The notes under the pieces are model-generated. The model ran no database searches. It was not told the DNA's origin and saw only the letters and a list, made by a program, of their open reading frames with translations. Below are positions 30,148-39,422 of a DNA stretch of 54,693 nt, in pieces. The DNA is from Dokdonella_A sp014338185 (GTDB lineage: Bacteria; Pseudomonadota; Gammaproteobacteria; Xanthomonadales; Rhodanobacteraceae), in assembly GCA_030263295.1 (NCBI GenBank), contig SZOS01000017.1, positions 1-54,693 on the forward strand, written 5' to 3'. Position numbers and translations under genes: made by a program. How positions within the stretch are numbered: position 1 is the first letter of the stretch; the number at the start of each line of letters is the position of its first letter.

Positions 30148-31680
30148 ATGATCCCGACCGACCGCAGCCGCGCCATGCTGCGTCCCATCGCCGGCGCCAT
30201 GCTCGCGCTGGTGCTCGCGGCCTGCGCCACCACACCCGCGCACACGCCCGCCGCCGATGGCCGCGGCACCCACGGCAGCAGCCACGGCCCGGCGCGACGG
30301 CCACAGGCCGGCCCGGCCGACCCGGTCGACCTGCTCGAGGCGCGCGCGCGCGAGGCACTCGCCGCAGGTGACGCGCTGGGCGCCGCGCATGCACGCGCGC
30401 TGCTCGACCGCGAGTTACAGGGCGCCGCGCGCGACCGCAACCGCGACGAGTTGCTCGCCGCACTGGCCGGCGTCGACGTGGTGCAGCTGCGCGACCACGT
30501 CGAGCGCCTCGCGCGCGAGGACCCGTTGCGGCCATGGCTGGAACAGGCGCTGCGCGAACAGGGCCAGGTGTTGCCGCGCGAACTGCCGCAGCCGAGCCGC
30601 CAGGTCGACACGCTGGCGCCGGGCGACGAGCCGGGCGCGCCGGGCCAGCACACGCTGCGCCAGGTCGCGGTGCTGCTGCCGCAGAGTTCGGCGGTGGCGT
30701 CGGTGGCGCAGTCGATCCGTGATGGCCTGCTCGCGGCGTATTTCGCCGGCCCGCCCGCGCAGCGTCCACGGCTGCGCATCTACGATTCGGGCAGCACGCC
30801 GCAGGAGGCGATCGCGGCCTACCGCCAGGCGGTGGCCGACGGTGCCGAACGCGTGATCGGTCCGCTGCTGCGCGAAGCGGTCGGCGCCTTGTTCCACGAG
30901 CCGCTCAGCGTGCCACTGCTCGCGCTCAACCATCCCGACACCGGCGAGGTGCCCACGCCGGGCAGCGCCGAATACGGCCTGCTGCCCGAGGCCGAGGGCG
31001 CGCAGGTGGCCGAGCGCATGCTCCAGCGCGGCCTCACCCAGGTGGCGATCTTCCACGCCGATGCCGATTGGGCCGCCCGCGCCGCAGCGGCGTTCCGCGC
31101 GCAGTTCGAGGCCGGCGGCGGCAGCGTCGCCGGCTTGGTGCAGCTCGCCGACAAGGACATCAATCACGCCGCCGCGATCCGCCAGGCCACCGCCACGCTG
31201 GAACCGACCGCGGCCGCGGGCGTGTTCATCAGCCTGCGTCCACAGCAGGCGCGCCTGCTGGTGGCGCAGTTGCGCGCCGCACGCATCGCGGCGCCGGTGT
31301 TTGCCACCTCGCACGTGTATGCCGGCAACGCCAACGCCACGCTCGATCGCGACCTCAACGGCGTCGAGTTCTGCGACGCGCCGTGGCTGTTCGGCCCGAT
31401 CGCAGGTCGGCCCGATCGCAGCGATGTGTCCAGGCACGTCGACAGCGCCAACGGCGCCGGTGGGCGCCTGTTCGCCTTCGGCATGGATGCCTGGGCGCTG
31501 CTGCCGTACATCGACTGGCTCATCGACCAGCCCGGCGCCTACCTCAACGGCGCCACCGGCCAGCTCACCGCCGACCGCTTCGGGCGTGTGCATCGGCTGG
31601 TCGGATGGGCGATGTTCGTCGACGGGCTGCCGGTGCCGGTCACCGGCGCACTCGAGGCCAGCCCGGTCACCTCGCCGTGA
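30148..31680 (+). CDS. lpoA: outer membrane lipoprotein LpoA, activator of PBP1A
   Basis: 510 residues. The lipobox LAAC places the lipidated cysteine at C26, indicating an outer membrane lipoprotein. An N-terminal helical, TPR-like part (about 50-165) is followed by a periplasmic-binding-protein-like domain (about 175-500; VAVLLPQSSAVASVAQSIRDG, RVIGPLLREAV, LNHPDTGEV). In E. coli LpoA crosses the periplasm to stimulate the transpeptidase PBP1A. This protein is much shorter than E. coli LpoA (678), mainly in the N-terminal helical part. The next gene starts inside its stop codon (GTGA). An internal ATG at 30175 is a possible alternative start. Confidence 0.92.
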   Translation: MIPTDRSRAMLRPIAGAMLALVLAACATTPAHTPAADGRGTHGSSHGPARRPQAGPADPVDLLEARAREALAAGDALGAAHARALLDRELQGAARDRNRDELLAALAGVDVVQLRDHVERLAREDPLRPWLEQALREQGQVLPRELPQPSRQVDTLAPGDEPGAPGQHTLRQVAVLLPQSSAVASVAQSIRDGLLAAYFAGPPAQRPRLRIYDSGSTPQEAIAAYRQAVADGAERVIGPLLREAVGALFHEPLSVPLLALNHPDTGEVPTPGSAEYGLLPEAEGAQVAERMLQRGLTQVAIFHADADWAARAAAAFRAQFEAGGGSVAGLVQLADKDINHAAAIRQATATLEPTAAAGVFISLRPQQARLLVAQLRAARIAAPVFATSHVYAGNANATLDRDLNGVEFCDAPWLFGPIAGRPDRSDVSRHVDSANGAGGRLFAFGMDAWALLPYIDWLIDQPGAYLNGATGQLTADRFGRVHRLVGWAMFVDGLPVPVTGALEASPVTSP

Positions 31681-32048
31681 CCACGGCGCCGGCCCGGACC
31701 ACGGGCGCACGCAGCGAGGAACTCGCGCTCGCCCACCTGCAGCAGGCCGGGCTCACGCTGCTTGCACGCAACGTGCGCTACCGCCACGGCGAACTCGACC
31801 TGGTGATGCTCGATGGCCAGACCGTGGTGTTCGTCGAGGTGCGCTACCGTCGCGGCGGCCGCTTCGGCGATGGCATCGACTCGGTCGGCGCGCACAAGCG
31901 CCAGCGCCTGCAGCGCGCGGCCGCGAGCTATCTCGCCAGCGAGCCACGCCTGGCGCAGCGCGCCTGCCGCTTCGACGTGATCGCGCTCGCCGGCTCGCCC
32001 GAACAGCCACGCTTCGACTGGCTTCGCAATGCGTTCGATGCGTGTTGA
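31677..32048 (+). CDS. yraN: YraN family endonuclease-like protein (UPF0102)
   Basis: A 123-residue restriction-endonuclease-fold protein. The core GARSEELALAHLQQAGLTLL, the acidic pair in GELDLVMLDGQTVVFVEVRYR (the E/D-ExK-like site D-x-E-V-x-x) and the FDVIAL strand are typical. The function is not established in most bacteria. The start is GTG 31677, overlapping the lpoA stop as GTGA; no other start preserves the conserved N-terminus. Second gene of the lpoA operon. Confidence 0.92.
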   Translation: MTTAPARTTGARSEELALAHLQQAGLTLLARNVRYRHGELDLVMLDGQTVVFVEVRYRRGGRFGDGIDSVGAHKRQRLQRAAASYLASEPRLAQRACRFDVIALAGSPEQPRFDWLRNAFDAC

Positions 32049-32127
32049 GCCCGGTTCATGCGCACGCGCGACAATCACGCGTCCGTGCCCGGTGCCCGAA
32101 CATCGCCCCATCCCGAGGAGTCTTCGC

Positions 32128-32718
32128 ATGCATGTCCGTCATCTCGCGCCCGTACTTGCGCTCGTCCTGCTGTTGCCGCTGCTGGGTGGCTGCATCGCCG
32201 CCGTGGTCGGTGGCGCCGCGGTCGGCGGCAGCGCGATGCACGACCGCCGCGGCGTGGGCACCTGGACCGATGACAAGCGCATCTACCTGGCCGCCTACAA
32301 CGACCTCAACAAGGACAAGGAGCTGGCGCTGCGCAACGACGTGGTGATCACGGTCTACGACGGCGTGATCCTGCTGGCGGGCAGCGTGCGCACTCAGGAG
32401 CTGCGCGAGCGCGCGCAGCGCATCGTCAGCGGCTTCGAAGGCACGCGCCGCATCGTCAATGAACTCGCGATCGGCGAGCCCGCGGGCTTCTGGTCGCGCC
32501 GCCGCGACAACACCATCACCGCGCACGCCAAGACCGCGCTGCTCGACCTCACCAGCCTGCCCGGCTTCGATCCCACGCGCGTCAACGTGACCACGATCAA
32601 CCGCATCGTGTACCTCATGGGCCGCGTCACCGCCGAGGAGGACGAGGCCGTGACCGCGATCGTGCGCGAGGTCAACGGCGTGGCCAAGGTGGTCAAGCTG
32701 TTCGAGCCGGTGCCGTGA
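32128..32718 (+). CDS. dolP: BON-domain outer membrane lipoprotein DolP (YraP)
   Basis: 196 residues. The signal peptide has the lipobox LLGGC with lipidated C22. Two BON domains follow, at about 55-115 (NDVVITVYDGVILLAGSVRT) and about 130-190 (VNVTTINRIVYLMGRVTAEE). DolP binds anionic phospholipids at division sites and supports envelope integrity in E. coli. The order lpoA-yraN-dolP matches E. coli except that diaA, normally between yraN and dolP, is absent. The ATG at 32128 has a GAGGAG ribosome site. Confidence 0.92.
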   Translation: MHVRHLAPVLALVLLLPLLGGCIAAVVGGAAVGGSAMHDRRGVGTWTDDKRIYLAAYNDLNKDKELALRNDVVITVYDGVILLAGSVRTQELRERAQRIVSGFEGTRRIVNELAIGEPAGFWSRRRDNTITAHAKTALLDLTSLPGFDPTRVNVTTINRIVYLMGRVTAEEDEAVTAIVREVNGVAKVVKLFEPVP

Positions 32719-32754
32719 CCCTGCGGCGATCCTGAGCCTGGACCTGCCGGAGCC

Positions 32755-34134
<1,380 letters not shown>

Positions 34135-34180
34135 GGCCCGCGGCGCGTGGCGGTGGCGCCGCGCGCCGCGGGCGTGCCGG

Positions 34181-36220
34181 CTAGGGCGTGATCACGACAT
34201 GGTTGGTCGCGCCCACCAGGTCGCGGTCGAGCGTGATCCACAGCTCGTTGCTGCCCGCGCGCAATGACGGGAACCAGTCCTGGTCCATCACCAGCGTCTG
34301 GCCGTTGAGCTTGAGCGTAGGATAGGCGGCCGCGCCGTAGCCGCGCACGATCACGAGCGGATGGCGCAGCGTGCCCGCCCCGACCGCGATGTTGGCATCG
34401 AGCGCATTGCCGGTGGCGTTGAACGTGAGCGCGCCGTACACCGGATCGAACCCGGCCGGGACATAGCTCATGGTGTCGGGCCGGTTGATGCCGGCCGGGC
34501 CACCCGTGGCCACGCTGCCGATGCTCGCGCTCAGCGTCAGCGTCTGTACCACTTCGATCTCGCTGCGCTGGGCCTCGACCGGGCCGGTGCTGTGCGCGCC
34601 CAGCACCACGTACACCGAGTAGCTCTGACGCGGATGGCCCGGGCGCAGCGGACCGTTGTCGCCTGCGTTGGTGTTGGACTCGTAGCTGGTCTGGCCGAGG
34701 AAGCCGAACTGGGTTCCCCAGGTCAGGCGGGTGTTGTTGGTGGGTGTGGCCGCGCCCAGGCTCCACGCGATCGACTGATACGGCCACTCGCCCTGCCACG
34801 GCATCAGGTAACCATCACCGGCGGGGCCGTCGGCCGAGGTCTTGTTCCAGAACTGGGTCATGTCGTGCCACCACGGATTGCGGCCACCGCCCGCGTCGTG
34901 CTGCAGCAGCGGCTGCGTCTGCACCAGTCCCATCGTCGCGTCGGTGCCGGTGATCCATTCCTTGACGTAAGGCACGGTGTTGGGCTGGTTCCAGGTCCAG
35001 CTGCTGCCCAGCGTGAGCGGCGCGCTCGTGGTCGTGAACTTCCACAGGTCGCCCCAGGCTACGCCGCTGACCAGCTGCGAGCCGTCGCCATCGAACTCGA
35101 GCTCGCCGTAGGGCGCGCGCGAATCATCGTTGAGGTAGTTGGCCGGCAGGCCGCTCATGTCGAAGGTGACGGCCCACAGCGGATGATCGCGGCCGGTGGC
35201 GAACACCCAGTCGATCGTGACCGGCAATGGCACGCTTTGTGGCGCCCCGCTCTCGCGGCAGTTGCGCGGGTAGTTCTGAGTGAAGCGGAAGATCGCGTGG
35301 TGGCGGCCGGTGAATACGCGCTGGAACTGGCCGGGGATGAAGCCGCCCAGCGGCGAGTCGTCGCCGGCGCAGACGTTGCCCACCCACGCCGAATGCGACA
35401 CCACGTAGCCGAATCCCGCGTAGCCCCCGTTGCCGTAGTTGGTGACGCCGGCCACACGCGTGGCGTTGGCCGGGGTCTGGTAGCGGAACTCACGCAGCGC
35501 GCCGCCGCGCGCGCCACCCGGACCCGGTGCGCCGTTGTTCTGCGCCAGCACCGCGACACGCGGGCGGGCCAGGCTGTCGCGCCAGGTGAAGCGGTCGCTC
35601 AGCATGCCGGCGACGGTGACGTTCTGCTCCTGCACGAGGCCATTGCCGGCTGGCGGCGCGCTGCCCTCGAAGCCGTTGGCGAAGATCGGGTCGAGCGTGG
35701 CGCTGGCCAGCGCGATGTCGTCGAAATAGACGGTCGGCTGGCTGCCGGCGGCGTTGCTCTGGATGTTGATGCGGTCGAACTGCGCGATGGACGGAAACGC
35801 GCTGGCCAGCGGCACGGTCACCTGCTTCCAGGTGCCGGCGGCCGGTCCGCCACCGGGAATGTAGGTGTTGAGCGCGACGCTGGCCTGGGCGGCCGGGGCG
35901 GTGTTTTCGAGGGCGAGCGTCAACGCCTGGTTGCCGCCGCTGCCGCCGTGCACCCACAGGCGCAGGCTCGGGAACGCCGCGGTCGTGAAACCGGCACCGG
36001 GCTTGGCCAGCGAGATCGCGTTGTAGTTGTTGCCGGCCAACGCTATCGATGCGATACCGCCGTGCACCGGGGCCGGATTGGCGAAATTGCTGCCGCCACC
36101 CCAGGACCAGTCCTCGAAGCCGTTCTGCAAGGCGTCGTCGTAGACGACCAGGTCGGCGCGCGCAGGTACCGCCGCGATCACGCCCACTGCCACCACCAAT
36201 GCCATTTCACGCCAACGCAT
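34181..36220 (-). CDS. secreted two-module protein of unknown function with internal FANGFE motif
   Basis: 679 residues. A signal peptide (1-22, ending PARA-D) is followed by a jelly-roll, carbohydrate-binding-like module (about 24-172; DDALQNGFEDWSWGG, WKQVTVPLASAF, PTVYFDDIAL). Then comes IFANGFE (179-185), a proline-rich linker, and a large C-terminal module (195-679) rich in W, N and G (GRHHAIFRFTQNYPRNC, DHPLWAVTFDMSGLP, DGYLMPWQGEWPYQSIAW). I do not recognise an enzyme family in the second module; a polysaccharide-binding or -degrading role is plausible because of the first module, but unproven. It is a single gene, convergent with the FAD oxidase and divergent from aceE. Confidence 0.82.
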   Translation of the reverse strand: MRWREMALVVAVGVIAAVPARADLVVYDDALQNGFEDWSWGGGSNFANPAPVHGGIASIALAGNNYNAISLAKPGAGFTTAAFPSLRLWVHGGSGGNQALTLALENTAPAAQASVALNTYIPGGGPAAGTWKQVTVPLASAFPSIAQFDRINIQSNAAGSQPTVYFDDIALASATLDPIFANGFEGSAPPAGNGLVQEQNVTVAGMLSDRFTWRDSLARPRVAVLAQNNGAPGPGGARGGALREFRYQTPANATRVAGVTNYGNGGYAGFGYVVSHSAWVGNVCAGDDSPLGGFIPGQFQRVFTGRHHAIFRFTQNYPRNCRESGAPQSVPLPVTIDWVFATGRDHPLWAVTFDMSGLPANYLNDDSRAPYGELEFDGDGSQLVSGVAWGDLWKFTTTSAPLTLGSSWTWNQPNTVPYVKEWITGTDATMGLVQTQPLLQHDAGGGRNPWWHDMTQFWNKTSADGPAGDGYLMPWQGEWPYQSIAWSLGAATPTNNTRLTWGTQFGFLGQTSYESNTNAGDNGPLRPGHPRQSYSVYVVLGAHSTGPVEAQRSEIEVVQTLTLSASIGSVATGGPAGINRPDTMSYVPAGFDPVYGALTFNATGNALDANIAVGAGTLRHPLVIVRGYGAAAYPTLKLNGQTLVMDQDWFPSLRAGSNELWITLDRDLVGATNHVVITP

Positions 36221-36491
36221 GAGCCTTCCCCCTGCTGGAATCGAGCCCGGCCACGGCAGCGTGACGGCGGCTCCCTCGTGCGGATACGCACTATGGCAGG
36301 CCGATACGCCAATGGCGACATGCGCACGGCGGCCGCCACCGGACCCTGTGTGGTGGCCGCCGACGGCCGCAGTGCAACGTCGCTGCGGGTCGCCGGCTTG
36401 CGCGGTGCGCTAAACTGCCGCTTCCCATTGCCAGAGCGCACGCGCCACGGCGCCGCGCCGCGGGCCCGCCGCCGCAGACGGAGATCCACCG

Positions 36492-39191
36492 ATGAACCAG
36501 CTCACCGACATCCTCGACCAGGACCTCGATCCGCGCGAAACCCGCGAGTGGACCGACGCGCTGCAAGGCGTGATCAGCGCCGACGGCACCCATCGCGCGC
36601 AGTTCCTGCTCGAGCGCATGGTGGCGCAGACGCGCCGCGCGGGCGGGCAGGTGCCGTTCCCGCTCACCACCGACTACATCAACACGATTCCGCCCGAGCT
36701 GGAGGCCAAGTCGCCCGGCGATGCCCACATGGAATGGCGCATCCGCTGCATCCTGCGCTGGAACGCGATGGCCATGGTGGTGCGCGCCAACCGCAAGCCG
36801 GGCAGTCTCGGTGGCCACATCGCCAGCTTCGCCTCCAGCGCGACGCTGTACGACGTCGGCTTCAACCATTTCTGGCGCGCCGCCTCCAAGGACCACCCGG
36901 GCGACCTGATCTTCCACCAGGGCCATTCCAGTCCCGGCATCTACGCACGCTCGTTCCTCGAAGGCCGCATCAGCGCCGAGCAGCTGGACCTGTTCCGCCA
37001 CGAAGTGATCGCGCCACACCACGCGCTGTCGTCCTACCCGCACCCGTGGCTCATGCCCGAATACTGGCAGGTGCCGACCGTGTCGATGGGGCTGGGCCCG
37101 ATCCAGGCGATCTACCAGGCGCAGTTCTGGAAGTACCTGGAGAACCGCGGCCTCATGCCGCGCACCGACCGCAAGGTGTGGTGCTTCATCGGCGATGGCG
37201 AGATCGACGAGCCCGAATCGCTCGGCGCGATCTCGCTGGCCGGGCGCGAGAAGCTCGACAACCTCATCTTCGTGGTCAACTGCAACCTGCAGCGCCTGGA
37301 CGGCCCGGTGCGCGGCAACGGCAAGATCATCCAGGAACTGGAAGGCGTGTTCCGCGGCGCCGGCTGGAACGTGCTCAAGGTGATCTGGGGCAGCTACTGG
37401 GATCCGCTGCTCGCGCGCGACACCAGCGGCGCGCTGCGCAAGGTGATGATGGATTGCGTGGACGGCGAGTACCAGGCCTGCAAGGCCTTCGGCGGCGCCT
37501 ACACGCGCGAGCACTTCTTCGGCAAGTCGCCCGAAACCCTCGCGATGGTGTCCAACCTGTCCGACGAGGACATCTGGCGCCTCAACCGCGGCGGCCACGA
37601 CCCGCACAAGATCTACGCGGCCTACCACGCCGCGGTGCACACCGCCGACATGCCGACCGTGATCCTGGCCAAGACGGTCAAGGGCTACGGCATGGGCATC
37701 GGCAGCGGCGAGGCCGAGAACCCGACCCACCAGCAGAAGAAGATGGAGCACGACGCGGTGCGCCACTTCCGCGATCGCTTCCAGTTGCCGATCCCCGACG
37801 ACAAGCTGGCCGAAGTGCCCTACTACCACCCGGGCCCGGATTCGCCCGAGGTCAAGTACATGCTCGAGCGCCGGCGCGAACTGGGCGGCTTCCTGCCGCA
37901 GCGGCGCAGCAAGGCCAGCGAGGCGTTCAAGGCGCCCGAACTCGCGAGCTTCGCCCAGATCACCAAGGGCAGCGGCGAGCGGGAGATTTCCAACACGATG
38001 GCGCTGGTGCGCGGCATGAACCTGCTGTTGCGCGACAAGCACATCGGCCCGCGGCTGGTGCCGATCGTGGCCGACGAGGCGCGCACCTTCGGCATGGAAG
38101 GCATGTTCCGCCAGATCGGCATCTACGCGCCGGAAGGGCAGAAGTACCGCCCGCAGGATGCCGACCAGCTCATGTACTACCGCGAGGCCAAGGAAGGACA
38201 GGTGCTGCAGCAGGGCATCTCCGAAGCCGGTGGCGTGTCGTCGTGGATCGCGGCGGCCACCAGCTACTCGATCTCCAACCAGCCGATGCTGCCGTTCTTC
38301 ATCTACTACTCGTTCTTCGGCTTCCGCCGCATCGGCGACCTCATCTGGGCCGCGGGCGACCAGCGCGCACGCGGCTTCCTCGTGGGCGCGACCGCGGGCG
38401 CGAGCTTCCCGGGCGAAGGCCTGCAGCACTCGGACTGCGCCTCGCAGCTCATGGCCGGCACCGTGCCCAACTGCCGCGCCTACGATCCGACCTTCTCCTA
38501 CGAAGTCGCGGTGCTGCTGCACCATGGCGTCAAGGAGATGTTCGAGGACCAGCAGGACGTCTTCTACTACATCACCACCACCAACGAGAACTTTGTCCAT
38601 CCGGACATGCCCGAAGGCTGCTACGACGGCATCGTCAAGGGCATGTACCTGCTGCGTGACGCCGGCGCCGCCAGGAACAAGAAGATCCCGCGCGTGCAGC
38701 TGCTCGCCGCGGGCGGATCGGTGCTGGAAGCGCTCAAGGCCGCCGAACTGCTCGATGCCGACTTCGGCATCAAGGCCGACGTGTGGTCGTGCCCGAGCTA
38801 CACCGAGCTCGCGCGCGACGGTTACGACTGCGAGCGCTGGAACCGCCTGCATCCACAGGCCAAGCAGCCGCGCGTGTCGCACCTGGCGCAGTGCCTGGCC
38901 GAGCACAAGGGACCGGTGGTGGCCGTGAGCGAGTACGTGCGTGCGGTCACCGACCAACTGCATGCGTTCGTGCCGGCGGGACGCCGCTTCGTCGCGATGG
39001 GCGCCGACGGCTACGGCCGCTCGGACACGCGCGAGCACCTGCGCGGCTTCTTCGAGATCGACCGCTACTGGATCGCGCACGCCGCGATCAGCGCGCTGGC
39101 CGCCGACGGCGAGATGAACCCCGAGGACGTGGCGCGCGCGATCAAGCAGTACAAGCTCGATCCGGACAAGCCCAACCCGATCAAGGTCTGA
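36492..39191 (+). CDS. aceE: pyruvate dehydrogenase E1 component (homodimeric type)
   Basis: The 899-residue thiamine-diphosphate enzyme decarboxylates pyruvate and passes the acetyl group to the lipoyl domain of E2. The ThDP/Mg motif GDGEIDEPESLGAIS begins at residue 234 and ends about 30 residues later in FVVNCN. Other AceE marks are SLGGHIASFASSATLY, RTFGMEGMFRQIGIYAPEGQ and the C-terminal GADGYGRSDTREHLR. Length and sequence are of the single-chain gammaproteobacterial type, not the alpha/beta type. The ATG at 36492 has GGAGA upstream. The 271-bp gap in front is the likely promoter region, but I saw no convincing hexamers. Genes for E2 (aceF) and E3 (lpd) do not follow; the next gene is unrelated. 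Confidence 0.98.
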   Translation: MNQLTDILDQDLDPRETREWTDALQGVISADGTHRAQFLLERMVAQTRRAGGQVPFPLTTDYINTIPPELEAKSPGDAHMEWRIRCILRWNAMAMVVRANRKPGSLGGHIASFASSATLYDVGFNHFWRAASKDHPGDLIFHQGHSSPGIYARSFLEGRISAEQLDLFRHEVIAPHHALSSYPHPWLMPEYWQVPTVSMGLGPIQAIYQAQFWKYLENRGLMPRTDRKVWCFIGDGEIDEPESLGAISLAGREKLDNLIFVVNCNLQRLDGPVRGNGKIIQELEGVFRGAGWNVLKVIWGSYWDPLLARDTSGALRKVMMDCVDGEYQACKAFGGAYTREHFFGKSPETLAMVSNLSDEDIWRLNRGGHDPHKIYAAYHAAVHTADMPTVILAKTVKGYGMGIGSGEAENPTHQQKKMEHDAVRHFRDRFQLPIPDDKLAEVPYYHPGPDSPEVKYMLERRRELGGFLPQRRSKASEAFKAPELASFAQITKGSGEREISNTMALVRGMNLLLRDKHIGPRLVPIVADEARTFGMEGMFRQIGIYAPEGQKYRPQDADQLMYYREAKEGQVLQQGISEAGGVSSWIAAATSYSISNQPMLPFFIYYSFFGFRRIGDLIWAAGDQRARGFLVGATAGASFPGEGLQHSDCASQLMAGTVPNCRAYDPTFSYEVAVLLHHGVKEMFEDQQDVFYYITTTNENFVHPDMPEGCYDGIVKGMYLLRDAGAARNKKIPRVQLLAAGGSVLEALKAAELLDADFGIKADVWSCPSYTELARDGYDCERWNRLHPQAKQPRVSHLAQCLAEHKGPVVAVSEYVRAVTDQLHAFVPAGRRFVAMGADGYGRSDTREHLRGFFEIDRYWIAHAAISALAADGEMNPEDVARAIKQYKLDPDKPNPIKV

Positions 39192-39422
39192 TTCCGGACC
39201 CGGTCGCGCGGCCGGCGATGCACGGGCGCAAGGGCGGGCGCACGGCGCCTGCCTGGCGCGGGCGCGCCTGCGCATGCGACGGACGGGCGCGCTGTCCATC
39301 CGCGCCGCCCGAGCCGCTGGCCACGATCGACACGGACGCGCGCGCAGCGGCGCAGGCCCACGTCGCCAGCTGCGCCGCGCGGCGCGATTGACGCCTGCGC
39401 GGCGGCCTTCGATGATGACCCG

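Noticed and set aside
34361..38659. Plus-strand open frame of 1432 codons across the secreted-protein gene, the gap and aceE
   Set aside because: It crosses a signal-peptide gene on the other strand and reads aceE in a wrong frame; no recognisable domain.
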